DNA from: Endozoicomonas sp965196975 | Lineage (GTDB): Bacteria; Pseudomonadota; Gammaproteobacteria; Pseudomonadales; Endozoicomonadaceae | Length of the DNA: 64,000 bases | Direction of reading: 5' to 3' | NCBI RefSeq assembly: GCF_965196975.1 | Contig: NZ_OZ239981.1 | Coordinates: 1,674,001-1,738,000, forward strand | Part shown: positions 56,000 to 63,394 of the stretch, in pieces | Layout of the letters: each line of letters starts with the position of its first letter | How positions within the stretch are numbered: position 1 is the stretch's first letter | Program-made: the position numbers and the translations under genes | The notes under the pieces: model-generated | What the model saw: the letters and a program-made list of their open reading frames with translations, nothing else | What the model was told of the DNA's origin: nothing | Databases searched by the model: none

Positions 56000-56356
56000 T
56001 TATCTCCTCAGTGCTAAATAAGCCAGCGTGACCAATGCCGAGCCGTAAACAATGGGTTTAATCAGCCGCTCACTCTGGCCGTTGTCCGGCAGGTTCTGGG
56101 TTTCCACAAAGGCCAGCGACTGCGCCAGATTGTCCTCAATGGCCTGATAGCTGTCGCTCTGGTTTCGGTTGATCAGCTCCAGCGTTTCACCGGCCAGCGT
56201 AAAAGCTGCATCAATGGCGCCCTTGTCGGTCACTTCAATGGTGGAGCCGCTGACGTTGGAGAGCAGTAGCCCTTGGTTGTCCCCATCCACACCAATACTC
56301 GAATTGGTGTTTTGAGTGGTGTTGCTACTGCTGGAACTTGAACTGCCCTTACCCAT
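56000..56356 (-). CDS. phage protein with Ser-rich N-terminus and C-terminal helix
   Basis: 118 residues: 'MGKGSSSSSSSNTTQNTNSS', a middle segment with 'SGSTIEVTDKGAIDAAFTLA', and a C-terminal membrane helix ('LIKPIVYGSALVTLAYLALR'). Overlaps the upstream gene by 8 bases. Probably anchored in the viral membrane with a flexible N-terminus. Confidence 0.72.
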   Translation of the reverse strand: MGKGSSSSSSSNTTQNTNSSIGVDGDNQGLLLSNVSGSTIEVTDKGAIDAAFTLAGETLELINRNQSDSYQAIEDNLAQSLAFVETQNLPDNGQSERLIKPIVYGSALVTLAYLALRR

Positions 56357-56729
56357 GAATCACCATCCTTAGCACCCGTTCCCCGCCCTGCTTGATGTCG
56401 ATCAGTTGAAAGGGAAAGTGCCGTTGAATCAGTCGAACGAAGGCCGGTTTCAGGGTATGAAAGCGAATGCTTTGCAATCCCTGCATCTTGGCGGCGGCCA
56501 GCAGGTAGACGCAGGCGTCAATCAATTCACGCCCCACAGCGCAGACAATGACCAGCTCTTTTTTTTCAATACGGGTCAATAACAACAGGGCGTTTCTATT
56601 CACCGACCAGAGCTGAGCTTTAGCGGCCTTGATCTCCTCATCCGGGCACCAGTCCATCACCGTTCTAAACCGGCGGCGCGCTGTCCCCGTGAGTCGCTTC
56701 AGTCGTTTGAAGGTCAGCCTTTTTTCCAT
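56349..56729 (-). CDS. phage protein of unknown function, 126 residues
   Basis: Basic N-terminus ('KRLTFKRLKRLTGTARRRFR'), then an alpha/beta-looking core ('IEKKELVIVCAVGRELIDAC', 'LQSIRFHTLKPAFVRLIQRH', 'GGERVLRMVIHG'). There is no clear membrane helix, unlike most neighbours. The start overlaps the upstream gene by 16 bases. I see no family; its position among structural genes suggests a virion or assembly role. Confidence 0.68.
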   Translation of the reverse strand: MEKRLTFKRLKRLTGTARRRFRTVMDWCPDEEIKAAKAQLWSVNRNALLLLTRIEKKELVIVCAVGRELIDACVYLLAAAKMQGLQSIRFHTLKPAFVRLIQRHFPFQLIDIKQGGERVLRMVIHG

Positions 56730-56911
56730 ATCACCAACCCCACCAAGACCAATACCCCGATCAACAGGTAGTCCTCGGTGTTCATGCCACCGAAGTTGAT
56801 GCCCGCCAGTGCGTTACTGGCGGAGGCCGAACCGCCTGCTTGAGACGGTCCCCCGTTGCCGATATTGCCGGGGATATCCCCGGTGGTCAGACTGCCAATG
56901 TCTGGCAACAT
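56714..56911 (-). CDS. phage Gly-rich single-helix protein
   Basis: 65 residues: Gly/Ser-rich N-terminal half ('GNIGNGGPSQAGGSASASNA') and a C-terminal membrane helix 'YLLIGVLVLVGLVIWKKG'. Its topology matches the small membrane proteins of membrane-containing phages. Confidence 0.72.
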   Translation of the reverse strand: MLPDIGSLTTGDIPGNIGNGGPSQAGGSASASNALAGINFGGMNTEDYLLIGVLVLVGLVIWKKG

Positions 56912-56926
56912 ACCCTGCTCCCTTCC

Positions 56927-57205
56927 CTATTTCTTCATGACCGCATAGCCAATGCCCAACAGCAACAGACCGCCACCGACATACAACAACCGCTGATCCA
57001 TGCCACTAAAAAGCGAGGGAGCGCGGATATCGTCCAGTACGTCTTTGGTTTCGGTGGTCTGGCTGACCTTTTCGGCTTCCAGCATGGCGGCCGCCTGTGC
57101 CTGCCCCTGCTTAAAGGAATCCAGACTGTTCTGCGCCTTCTCGGACTCGACGCTGACGTACGCGCCGAGAATGTCCGACAGGCCAATATCCAGAAAATCA
57201 GCCAT
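56927..57205 (-). CDS. phage single-helix protein after the capsid gene
   Basis: 92 residues. Helical N-terminal domain ('VSVESEKAQNSLDSFKQGQA', 'AAAMLEAEKVSQTTETKDVL') and a C-terminal membrane helix ('LLYVGGGLLLLGIGYAVMKK'). It lies immediately downstream of the major capsid gene. In PM2 the proteins P3 and P6 tether capsid to membrane; this is a candidate counterpart by position and topology. Confidence 0.75.
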   Translation of the reverse strand: MADFLDIGLSDILGAYVSVESEKAQNSLDSFKQGQAQAAAMLEAEKVSQTTETKDVLDDIRAPSLFSGMDQRLLYVGGGLLLLGIGYAVMKK

Positions 57206-57206
57206 G

Positions 57207-58019
57207 TTAAATCCCTCCGAGACCGCTCCAGTACTCTGGGTAGAGAATGATGGAGTCGGCGGCGCTCATCTCGATGATCAGACGGAAATCCTGCTTACCT
57301 TCTAAGGAGAGCTGGTTACCAATCTCATTGGTGGTCATCCAGTCGAGGTGGTACCAACCAGTCTGAGGCGTACGGCCTTTGCGCTGAAGGAAGGCGGCCA
57401 TCCGTGCCTTGGTCATCTCCCACACCACCTGACCGTCGATTTCCAGACGGACTTCGTCGATGTTGGCGCTTTTCAGGTGCAGTGCCTGAAGGAAGGCTTC
57501 ACGGGGAAGATCAGAAATTTCGAAACGACCGGCCACACTGGTGGCATGGACGAAATTACGAATCTTGGTGATGGCGCCCAGACCGTTAGCCCGTGCCGCT
57601 TGAGTGCCGACATGGCTATAGCGTGGTGCCATGGCCTGAACCGCTGGCGAACCGGTCACCGTGCCGATATCAAAACGCACTTCCGCGGTGGATACGTCAT
57701 TCACCCCGAAGTTGAACATTCTGGCTTGACCGGAATTGGTGAAATGCTCACGGTAAAACGGAATCTCCACTTCATCCGCTTCGATGTGATAGCCGTAATA
57801 GGCGCTGATCGCTTCCAGATCGGCCACCGACTTGTAGGACTGGATCGGCTTACCGTTGGCCAGTACGTCAATGTTGGTGACTTTATCCTTGGTGATGTCG
57901 GTCAGCTTCAGGTTCACACTCTCATAGGTGTGATTGCCGACGGGCATACCAATGGTGGCGGTCTGGTCACTGCCCACGTTAGAAACATTGGGCAGTCGCA
58001 GGGGACGAACAAAAGACAT
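57207..58019 (-). CDS. major capsid protein, PM2 P2-like double jelly roll
   Basis: 270 residues, against 269 for PM2 P2. From memory of P2, matching blocks are the N-terminus ('LPNVSNVGSDQTATIGMPVG' then 'TYE'), 'KVTNIDVLANGKPIQSYKSV' with 'DLE', the middle 'EVRFDIGTVTGSP', 'RFEISDLPREAFLQALHLKS' with 'IDEVRLEIDG', and the C-terminal 'FRLIIEMSAADSIILYPEYW'. This arrangement of two beta domains forms pseudo-hexameric capsomers. It sits in the late operon after a 38-residue membrane peptide, with GAGAGGGG-like ribosome site. It is the key identification for the prophage. Confidence 0.88.
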   Translation of the reverse strand: MSFVRPLRLPNVSNVGSDQTATIGMPVGNHTYESVNLKLTDITKDKVTNIDVLANGKPIQSYKSVADLEAISAYYGYHIEADEVEIPFYREHFTNSGQARMFNFGVNDVSTAEVRFDIGTVTGSPAVQAMAPRYSHVGTQAARANGLGAITKIRNFVHATSVAGRFEISDLPREAFLQALHLKSANIDEVRLEIDGQVVWEMTKARMAAFLQRKGRTPQTGWYHLDWMTTNEIGNQLSLEGKQDFRLIIEMSAADSIILYPEYWSGLGGI

Positions 58020-58033
58020 GGTCGAGTCCCCTC

Positions 58034-58150
58034 TCAGTTAGAGCCAGTGATTTTTTTAACAGCGGCGCTTTTGTTGTTCAGGTAAATGGTTACCAGCGCA
58101 ACAACGGCTACGGAGCCGACGAATTTAAGATCAGTGAGTTTGCTGAACAT
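58034..58150 (-). CDS. 38-residue phage membrane peptide
   Basis: 'MFSKLTDLKFVGSVAVVALV' then 'TIYLNNKSAAVKKITGSN': one membrane helix. GGGAG lies 9 bases before the start. It is the first gene after the internal gap of the operon and directly precedes the capsid gene. Resembles the very small membrane proteins (P4, P7, P8 size range) of PM2. Confidence 0.72.
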   Translation of the reverse strand: MFSKLTDLKFVGSVAVVALVTIYLNNKSAAVKKITGSN

Positions 58151-58194
58151 GTGGGTTTTCTCCCTGTGGTTTTTTGGTGTCACTGGGAGAAGGT

Positions 58195-58223
58195 TTAACA
58201 CGGGGGGTCTAGGGAACTGTCAA
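58195..58223 (-). promoter_or_regulatory. candidate late promoter of the prophage
   Basis: On the minus strand a perfect -35 TTGACA (58223-58218) is followed 17 bases later by TGTTAA (58200-58195), a weak -10. It lies 45 bases before the capsid-side genes, in the only sizeable gap of the operon, next to a CCTAGG hairpin at 58232-58251. PM2 late promoters need phage activators, which would fit a weak -10. Confidence 0.35.
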
Positions 58224-58231
58224 GGGGGTCA

Positions 58232-58251
58232 TCCCTAGGAAACCCTAGGGA
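58232..58251. repeat. CCTAGG hairpin before the late genes
   Basis: TCCCTAGG, four bases, CCTAGGGA: a perfect 8-base stem in the gap between early and late genes. The same CCCTAGGG unit recurs at 60140-60260 and in the replication gene. It could be a regulator binding site or attenuator. Confidence 0.5.
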
Positions 58252-58269
58252 TTATTTACAAAATACTTA

Positions 58270-58524
58270 CTAATTCTGAAAACATAATTCCTCAGAGTCT
58301 TTTTTTTGCATAAGCTCACATTTATGAAATATATGAAATTTAGGATCATTGCCGTCAAACCATGAACATAATACACCATCACCACTTGTTCTACGGGGGT
58401 TAGTACCTTGACTATTGCATTGGGGTGACACTTGTACATTCAATTCCGCTACTGCCATATATGGACCTTTACCAGAAATATGTTGTACAACATGGCCAAG
58501 ATCTAACTGATAATCTTTACTCAT
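58270..58524 (-). CDS. DUF2158-like small protein (one module)
   Basis: 84 residues. 'LDLGHVVQHISGKGPYMAV' and 'GDGVLCSWFDGNDPKFHIF' resemble the YodC/DUF2158 pattern (G-x-V-V-x-L-x-S-G-G-P-x-M-x-V, then V-x-C-x-W-F). AGAGG lies 7 bases before the start. The gene is more AT-rich than the structural genes. Together with the next gene it looks like a recently acquired cargo ('moron') within the operon. Confidence 0.72.
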   Translation of the reverse strand: MSKDYQLDLGHVVQHISGKGPYMAVAELNVQVSPQCNSQGTNPRRTSGDGVLCSWFDGNDPKFHIFHKCELMQKKDSEELCFQN

Positions 58525-58555
58525 AAAGAACCTCTACTATTTCATTTTCATAATC

Positions 58556-58927
58556 TCACTCATCACTAAGCTGAGGAAATAAAAATGTATGCTTTTGAAA
58601 ACGATGTTTTTCATCAAACCAAATGCAAGTTACATCATTACCGTCTATTTCTCTGACAACTAATGTTTGATTGATATCACTACGAAGATGAACAGAATCA
58701 CCGATTTTAAAACCTGAAGGATTATTAGGATCTACGTTCTCTGAAGGCTTAGGGTACTCTTCTATAATGTCTAGCTCAGTATTTTGGAACTTTTCATGTT
58801 GAATTTTTTTAATGATATCAAACCATTCACATTCACATTCAGTATCATTAACTTTATTTTTAACAGTCATTTTAGGTTTTCCTACACCCAGAAGACAGAC
58901 GACATCACCATCAATAGGATTACTCAT
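58556..58927 (-). CDS. DUF2158-like protein with two modules
   Basis: About 123 residues from the ATG at 58927 (GAGG upstream); an ATG at 58945 has no ribosome site. Module 1: 'IDGDVVCLLGVGKPKMTV' and 'ECECEWFD'. Module 2: 'FKIGDSVHLRSDINQTLVV' and 'DVTCIWFDEKHRFQKHTF'. Both resemble DUF2158, a family of small beta proteins without known function. AT-rich, and preceded and followed by small gaps, so it is probably cargo. Confidence 0.7.
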   Translation of the reverse strand: MSNPIDGDVVCLLGVGKPKMTVKNKVNDTECECEWFDIIKKIQHEKFQNTELDIIEEYPKPSENVDPNNPSGFKIGDSVHLRSDINQTLVVREIDGNDVTCIWFDEKHRFQKHTFLFPQLSDE

Positions 58928-58996
58928 GCAGAGACGCCTCATCATAAAGGAATATCAATAGCAGACTTATTTTAGACTACTAATGACTTTTATGTA

Positions 58997-59665
58997 TCAA
59001 ATCCACTTCACCCCCTTTGGTTGTTTATACCTCAGTTTTTTGAGCACCGGCTGACTGGTTGCCTGACCATCGTCGTAATAGAACTGCAATGGCTGCAAGG
59101 CAGAAATATCAGCTGCCGCCAGATCACTGGCCAGATAATCCGCCATCAGGTTGGCATTTTTACCCCTGAAAACGCCGATGTATTTGCGCTCACACTGGTC
59201 AAAGTAGGTTTTGCTGATCTCTTGGGGCTTCTGGCTCACCCCGTGAAAGACCAGCCCGTACTTTCTGCCCTGATTCAACAGCACGGCGGCATTGTTGGAG
59301 GCTTTACCGGCATGCTTACAGACTTGGCTCAGCTCCTCGGCGATGACGTGGGTTTTATGGTTGCCATCGAGTACCGCCCAGATCACACCACAGAACCATT
59401 CGTAATCCTCCACAGTGGAGCCAGCGAAGGCGACCCGGAATGAGCCGCGCTTAATCCCTGCCTTTAACAGCTTGAGAAACTCCCGCTTATCCTCGGTATG
59501 AATCCCGGCATGATCACCAGAAGCGTCCCAGAGGATAATACGCCCCTTTTTGGGAATGGCGGGATTGCTGATCACCGCCTGAGATTTACCGGCACCGGAG
59601 CCACCCAGATAGAGCGTGTGCTCGTTCTTATGCTGAGTATTGGGGTTGATCGGCTTCAGATTCAT
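58997..59665 (-). CDS. genome-packaging ATPase (FtsK/HerA type)
   Basis: 222 residues. Walker A 'GGSGAGKS' at residues 21-28, Walker B-like 'THVIAEE' at 105-111, and the family signature 'LLNQGRKYGLVFHGVSQKPQ' near 130-148. This fits the small P9-like packaging ATPases of PM2 and other double jelly-roll viruses, which pump DNA into the membrane-lined capsid. Start overlaps the upstream gene by 38 bases. Confidence 0.9.
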   Translation of the reverse strand: MNLKPINPNTQHKNEHTLYLGGSGAGKSQAVISNPAIPKKGRIILWDASGDHAGIHTEDKREFLKLLKAGIKRGSFRVAFAGSTVEDYEWFCGVIWAVLDGNHKTHVIAEELSQVCKHAGKASNNAAVLLNQGRKYGLVFHGVSQKPQEISKTYFDQCERKYIGVFRGKNANLMADYLASDLAAADISALQPLQFYYDDGQATSQPVLKKLRYKQPKGVKWI

Positions 59666-60059
59666 TGTTTTTTTCCTGTTGTTCAGCGGCTTCCTTGGCT
59701 TTGACCTGACTGTAGATACCGAAACCGGCCACAGCCACCACGACCCCTAATTCGATCTCTTCCCTATAGGGTTGCAGCCATGATGGAAGATCGCCGCCGT
59801 ACTTACGAAATACGGGTACCGCCTTTTCGGTAATGGCCTGTTTGGTGCCGTCATCAATCTCAACGAATGCCCATTTCAGTTTCACCAGCGATTCAACCAT
59901 GCCCACGGCAAAGGCCGCCCCCTGCTGAGCGGCCATGTCGGCCGCCTCGCTTTGCTGTTCCTGCTGGGTTTCGGCCTCCACCGCCTGAAGCAACTCGGCG
60001 CTCTCTTTCGCTTCGATGCTGTCGAGAATATCCAGATTGTCTAATGTCTCCTGACTCAT
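59628..60059 (-). CDS. phage acidic protein with a single membrane helix
   Basis: 143 residues. Acidic Gln/Glu-rich N-terminus ('LLQAVEAETQQEQQSEAADM'), a middle domain with 'YGGDLPSWLQPYREEIELG', and a membrane helix 'VVVAVAGFGIYSQVKA' near residue 115. Adjacent to the ATPase gene. Probably a virion membrane protein or packaging partner. Confidence 0.72.
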   Translation of the reverse strand: MSQETLDNLDILDSIEAKESAELLQAVEAETQQEQQSEAADMAAQQGAAFAVGMVESLVKLKWAFVEIDDGTKQAITEKAVPVFRKYGGDLPSWLQPYREEIELGVVVAVAGFGIYSQVKAKEAAEQQEKNNESEADQPQYSA

Positions 60060-60484
60060 TACATGCCCCCTTTTAACGGTAATAGGATCAGTGCAGCGAT
60101 ACCGGCAAGAATGGCCAGCCCGCCTTTTTTATGAGTGCCTTCCCTAGGCGAACCTATAGGGTTTTCCCTAGCGTCATCCCTAGGGATAATCCTAGAACCA
60201 TCCCTAGGGTTTTCCCTAGAGTCGTCCCTAGGATTATCCCTAGCGCTATCCCTAGGGTTTTCTTCATCCATGATCAGATTGGGGGGCAGTTTTGGCGTCA
60301 CACCGTCTAACCACACCGTCTCCCTATAGAGCCGGGTTTGCAGTCTTGCCCCCTTGCGCATATCCACCCCGCAATCCTGACAACCGACATACAGGTACTG
60401 CTTGGCATTCTGCTTCACGGTGGCTGGATTCCCGCAAAGGTCACAGGCGATGGTACCCAGTTTTGGATTATTGGCTTTCGGCAT
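60059..60484 (-). CDS. zinc-ribbon protein with repetitive linker and C-terminal helix
   Basis: 141 residues. The zinc ribbon 'CDLCGNPATVKQ' and 'YVGCQDCGVDMRKG' (two CxxC) lies at 15-42. Residues about 75-115 are a degenerate 8-10 residue repeat 'NPRDxxRE/D'. A membrane helix 'GLAILAGIAALILLPL' ends the protein. The linker is encoded by a run of CCCTAG repeats, so the DNA may be selected as well as the protein. Overlaps the upstream gene by 17 bases. Confidence 0.75.
   Translation of the reverse strand: MPKANNPKLGTIACDLCGNPATVKQNAKQYLYVGCQDCGVDMRKGARLQTRLYRETVWLDGVTPKLPPNLIMDEENPRDSARDNPRDDSRENPRDGSRIIPRDDARENPIGSPREGTHKKGGLAILAGIAALILLPLKGGM
60136..60260. repeat. cluster of CCCTAG(GG) repeats
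   Basis: Nine CTAG-containing units, mostly CCCTAGGG or CCCTAG, spaced about 9-18 bases within 125 bases, overlapping the linker of the zinc-ribbon gene. They look like iterons for a DNA-binding protein or origin, although protein-repeat constraint alone is possible. Confidence 0.65.
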
Positions 60485-60638
60485 TTCTGGAAACCTCCCT
60501 TTCCACCAATTCCGTTAAAATACGCGCCGACCTCAACAGCAGTCCTTTAACCTCTGCCGGTAACATTACGCTTTTTTGTGCCTTGGCTGCTCCTATTGAA
60601 ACTTCATTCAGTAATGTCACTAATTCCACATTATCCAT
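60468..60638 (-). CDS. 56-residue phage protein
   Basis: 'MDNVELVTLLNEVSIGAAKA' to 'LLRSARILTELVEREVSRNA': all-helical, no membrane segment. Its start overlaps the end of the replication gene by 8 bases and its stop overlaps the zinc-ribbon gene by 17 bases, so it fits tightly in the operon. No family is recognised. Confidence 0.65.
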   Translation of the reverse strand: MDNVELVTLLNEVSIGAAKAQKSVMLPAEVKGLLLRSARILTELVEREVSRNAESQ

Positions 60639-62376
60639 AAGCCCACCCCCTTTCAGCTTCCGTACAGTTATTTACACAAGTCCAAGAGTCGGCGCTGTGC
60701 GCCTCCTGTTCAGTCGCCCGTACCGGGCGAACCGTCCACACCAAGAAACGGGTCATGATGTTTTTCTCTTCCTCAACACCAGACAGCACGACCCCTTTCA
60801 CGGATTCCAGTAATTCGTAGTAATCGTTGATCTCAACATTGGGCACCCGCCACGACTGCATGGGGTATTCAGAGCGTTTCAGGGTAGGGCCACCCATGGC
60901 CATGACAAACGCCGCCCAGTCCGCAGCATCGGCGGCGGCCTTGATCTGCTGGAAACAGGTTTTCTCGCTGTCGTCCATGGTCTCGGATTCTGGCAACAGG
61001 CTTTGCATCTGTTCGATCTGCTCATCATCCACCCGTCGCAGCTCACGCCAGACCGACACCGATGGACCACCAATAAACTGAAACTGACGAATGCCCCAGC
61101 AGGTAGCCCACGCCTCGACCCGGCTCTGCCCTTCTTTGATCAATAATTCCTGCTGACCTTCGCTCTCTAAGTCGAGCTCTGCTTCCATGCCTTGGGCGCC
61201 ATCAATGTTTTTCGTGAGGTATTTGACCAGATAACCGGTAGCGCCCTTCTCTGGGTCTAATGGCATGGCATCGAGGCGACGCTCTTTAGCGCCCTTTTCG
61301 TCCGGTGAATCTTTCAGGGCGTACTCCCTGAAAATGGCTTTGGCCTGCTCGGACTGATCGGGATTGAAAAACAGCGACATGTGCCAATGGGGGCAGCCAT
61401 CATGATGGGGTTCAGAGACTCGAAGACCGTAGGCTTTGATGCCTTCACGCTCCCACTTTGCCCTGACTTGCGCCCAGACTTTGCATAACCAGTCTTGGGC
61501 ATCCCTAGGGGTTGCCCCACTCCATTGACTGTTGGCGTAGCAATGGTTTTTACCCTTGCTCATCCGGTGAAACCGGCTAGGGGTCGTCAGAGTAAAGAAC
61601 CAGCCCACATGCCCTAGCTGTTGGGCGACCAGATCAAAGCCTTTAGAGCGGGTAATCAGTTCTGCAAAGCGGTTCCTAGGATTCGCTAGGCCACATTCCG
61701 CCAGTTCTGCTAGGGTGTACACATCGCCGTGCTGGTTCTCAGCCTCTAGGTTCTCTAGCAATTCTTGGTTGCGTTGCTTCTGGCGCTTACGGTTGGCTAA
61801 ACGAATGTCTGAGCAGTAGAGCCCTTTCTCTGCGGACACTAACCGGATATCTCTAGCCACGGTCTCTAGGTTGCGGCTTAGGGTTTTACGCACCTGACGA
61901 CGCCACCATTTGGCATCGCAGACCCTAGCCAAAGCCCTAAGCCACGCTTGGCGCTCTTCAGTCTCGGTCATGTTCTGCTTAAGATGCAGTGGGAAGGCTA
62001 CCCCCTGCTCGTTGACGTACATCTCTACCGGGCGTCTGACGCTGATCTCACAGCCGTCGTTCAAATAGGCGTCCACTAACAAACCACAATGGTGCGCCCG
62101 ATCTTCTGCCCACTCTTTAACCTGCTTATCCGGAGCACTGGCTGCGATGGGATTGTGTTTGTCGCCAATGGTCATCTGTTTATCCAGCTCCAACAGACGG
62201 CGATTGGCTTCCACGTACCCCAGTCGCTTACAGGTGGCGGAATAGTCGTGGGACAAGGCCGAGGCGATAGGACGATAGCGGTTAAAAATGGTACGCCGGA
62301 ACTGATCACAATCGGGCGTACCTAGGGATTTAATGGAGCTGGCAGGATCAACAAAACGCATATTAAATGAATCCAT
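60631..62376 (-). CDS. HUH rolling-circle replication initiator (GpA-like)
   Basis: 581 residues. Motif 1 'FFTLTTPSRFH' at 260-270, metal-binding HUH 'GCPHWHMSLFF' with H330 and H332, and the two-tyrosine motif 'YLVKYLTKNI' with Y382 and Y386. This is superfamily I rolling-circle initiator organisation, as in phage P2 gpA and PM2 P12. It nicks the phage origin and starts replication. The gene contains about a dozen CTAG sites. Its start overlaps the upstream small gene by 14 bases. Confidence 0.92.
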   Translation of the reverse strand: MDSFNMRFVDPASSIKSLGTPDCDQFRRTIFNRYRPIASALSHDYSATCKRLGYVEANRRLLELDKQMTIGDKHNPIAASAPDKQVKEWAEDRAHHCGLLVDAYLNDGCEISVRRPVEMYVNEQGVAFPLHLKQNMTETEERQAWLRALARVCDAKWWRRQVRKTLSRNLETVARDIRLVSAEKGLYCSDIRLANRKRQKQRNQELLENLEAENQHGDVYTLAELAECGLANPRNRFAELITRSKGFDLVAQQLGHVGWFFTLTTPSRFHRMSKGKNHCYANSQWSGATPRDAQDWLCKVWAQVRAKWEREGIKAYGLRVSEPHHDGCPHWHMSLFFNPDQSEQAKAIFREYALKDSPDEKGAKERRLDAMPLDPEKGATGYLVKYLTKNIDGAQGMEAELDLESEGQQELLIKEGQSRVEAWATCWGIRQFQFIGGPSVSVWRELRRVDDEQIEQMQSLLPESETMDDSEKTCFQQIKAAADAADWAAFVMAMGGPTLKRSEYPMQSWRVPNVEINDYYELLESVKGVVLSGVEEEKNIMTRFLVWTVRPVRATEQEAHSADSWTCVNNCTEAERGWAYG

Positions 62377-62521
62377 TCATTCCGGAACTGATCGCCACCC
62401 CTAGGAAATACCCTAGAACCATGACTTCTACAATGGATTGGGAGAAACGTAAAAGGGGCTTTAGGGATTTGGCTTTCTTATCGTCCTTGATAATGTAGGG
62501 AGGCATTTGATTAACCCTCAT
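62363..62521 (-). CDS. 52-residue phage membrane peptide
   Basis: 'MRVNQMPPYIIKDDKKAKSL' then a hydrophobic helix 'IVEVMVLGYFLGVAISSGM'. It overlaps the upstream stop (ATGAGGGTTAA) and the replication-gene start. Coding is supported by the tight overlaps. Function unknown. Confidence 0.62.
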   Translation of the reverse strand: MRVNQMPPYIIKDDKKAKSLKPLLRFSQSIVEVMVLGYFLGVAISSGMNGFI

Positions 62522-62729
62522 GCTCGACTAATTGAATGGCAGCTCGAAGAACGCTAACCCCATCGTTACAGCCATTCTCCAAACCAATTTCATAAGCCAT
62601 GGACGGTGAATCCAAATCCAATCCCATCAGGCTGTATTCTTTTTGTTGTTGGTAAGCGTTTTTAGCCGTGGACTCCAAGCGGGCTAATTCCATTTTCAAT
62701 AACAGTAAAAGCGATGCTTGTTTTTTCAT
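62511..62729 (-). CDS. 72-residue early phage protein
   Basis: The start is ATG at 62729, overlapping the upstream stop (ATGA), with GGAG before it; the frame is open to 62765 but that extension lies in the upstream gene. Helical: 'MKKQASLLLLLKMELARLES', 'GLENGCNDGVSVLRAAIQLV'. Function unknown. Confidence 0.7.
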   Translation of the reverse strand: MKKQASLLLLLKMELARLESTAKNAYQQQKEYSLMGLDLDSPSMAYEIGLENGCNDGVSVLRAAIQLVEHEG

Positions 62730-63184
62730 TTGACCCGCGCTCCTTGCAGTTCGGTTTCCGCCCATTTCACGGACGAATTCAGTTTTAAACCGAGGTTCAA
62801 CAGCTCACCCTCACTTAGCTCATCTTTAAACAGAATCTTCTGATCGTATTTGCCAATCTGGCAGCCCAGAAAGTGGCGATAGAAAAACAAGCCATCACCC
62901 AACGCCCAGTAATTCAACACGGCTTTTTGGGCGCCTTCGACGCTTTCTAAGGCTTGCTGGAAAAAGAAGGGATTTAATAAAGCAACAATGAACTTGGCTT
63001 TTTCTTTTCGAAGGGACTTATACGCCAATTGAACGGTTTTTAATAAATCGGCTTGCTGTTCAATATCGGAGTCAATGGCGTCGGCTTGGGCTTTTTGCCA
63101 CACCTGATCAAACAGGTCTGAAGTGTTTTGTGGTTCTGGCTGTCTGGCACTGTCCAGAGCAACCACGTTATGAGCGGTATCCAT
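62726..63184 (-). CDS. first gene of the leftward prophage operon
   Basis: 152 residues, no family recognised. Mixed helical: 'DLFDQVWQKAQADAIDSDIE', 'SLRKEKAKFIVALLNPFFFQ', 'LFFYRHFLGCQIGKYDQKIL'. It is divergent from the repressor-like gene, with the dyad operator between them, so it is probably the first product made on induction. Confidence 0.72.
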   Translation of the reverse strand: MDTAHNVVALDSARQPEPQNTSDLFDQVWQKAQADAIDSDIEQQADLLKTVQLAYKSLRKEKAKFIVALLNPFFFQQALESVEGAQKAVLNYWALGDGLFFYRHFLGCQIGKYDQKILFKDELSEGELLNLGLKLNSSVKWAETELQGARVK

Positions 63185-63276
63185 GTTCTTATATCACCTG
63201 TCTTATTTGCGAGTCGTTGCGGAAGTAAAACGGGAGGAGCAACCCTCCCAACCTCGCAACAGGTAATGTAAGTATG

Positions 63277-63308
63277 TGACTAACATAGCCATATGTCTAT
63301 GTCAGTCA
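63277..63308. promoter_or_regulatory. 32-base dyad, likely repressor operator
   Basis: TGACTAACATAG, 8 bases, CTATGTCAGTCA: arms match at 11 of 12 positions. Further CATATG palindromes overlap it. It sits in the divergent gap between the leftward operon and the repressor-like gene, as expected for a lysogeny switch. Confidence 0.65.
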
Positions 63309-63394
63309 TATGTACATGATCGCCGTAAGTTCTAAAATATATTTAACAGTCAAGCAAGTTTCGATAGGAAATTTCAATCAAGAATGGGTCGATC

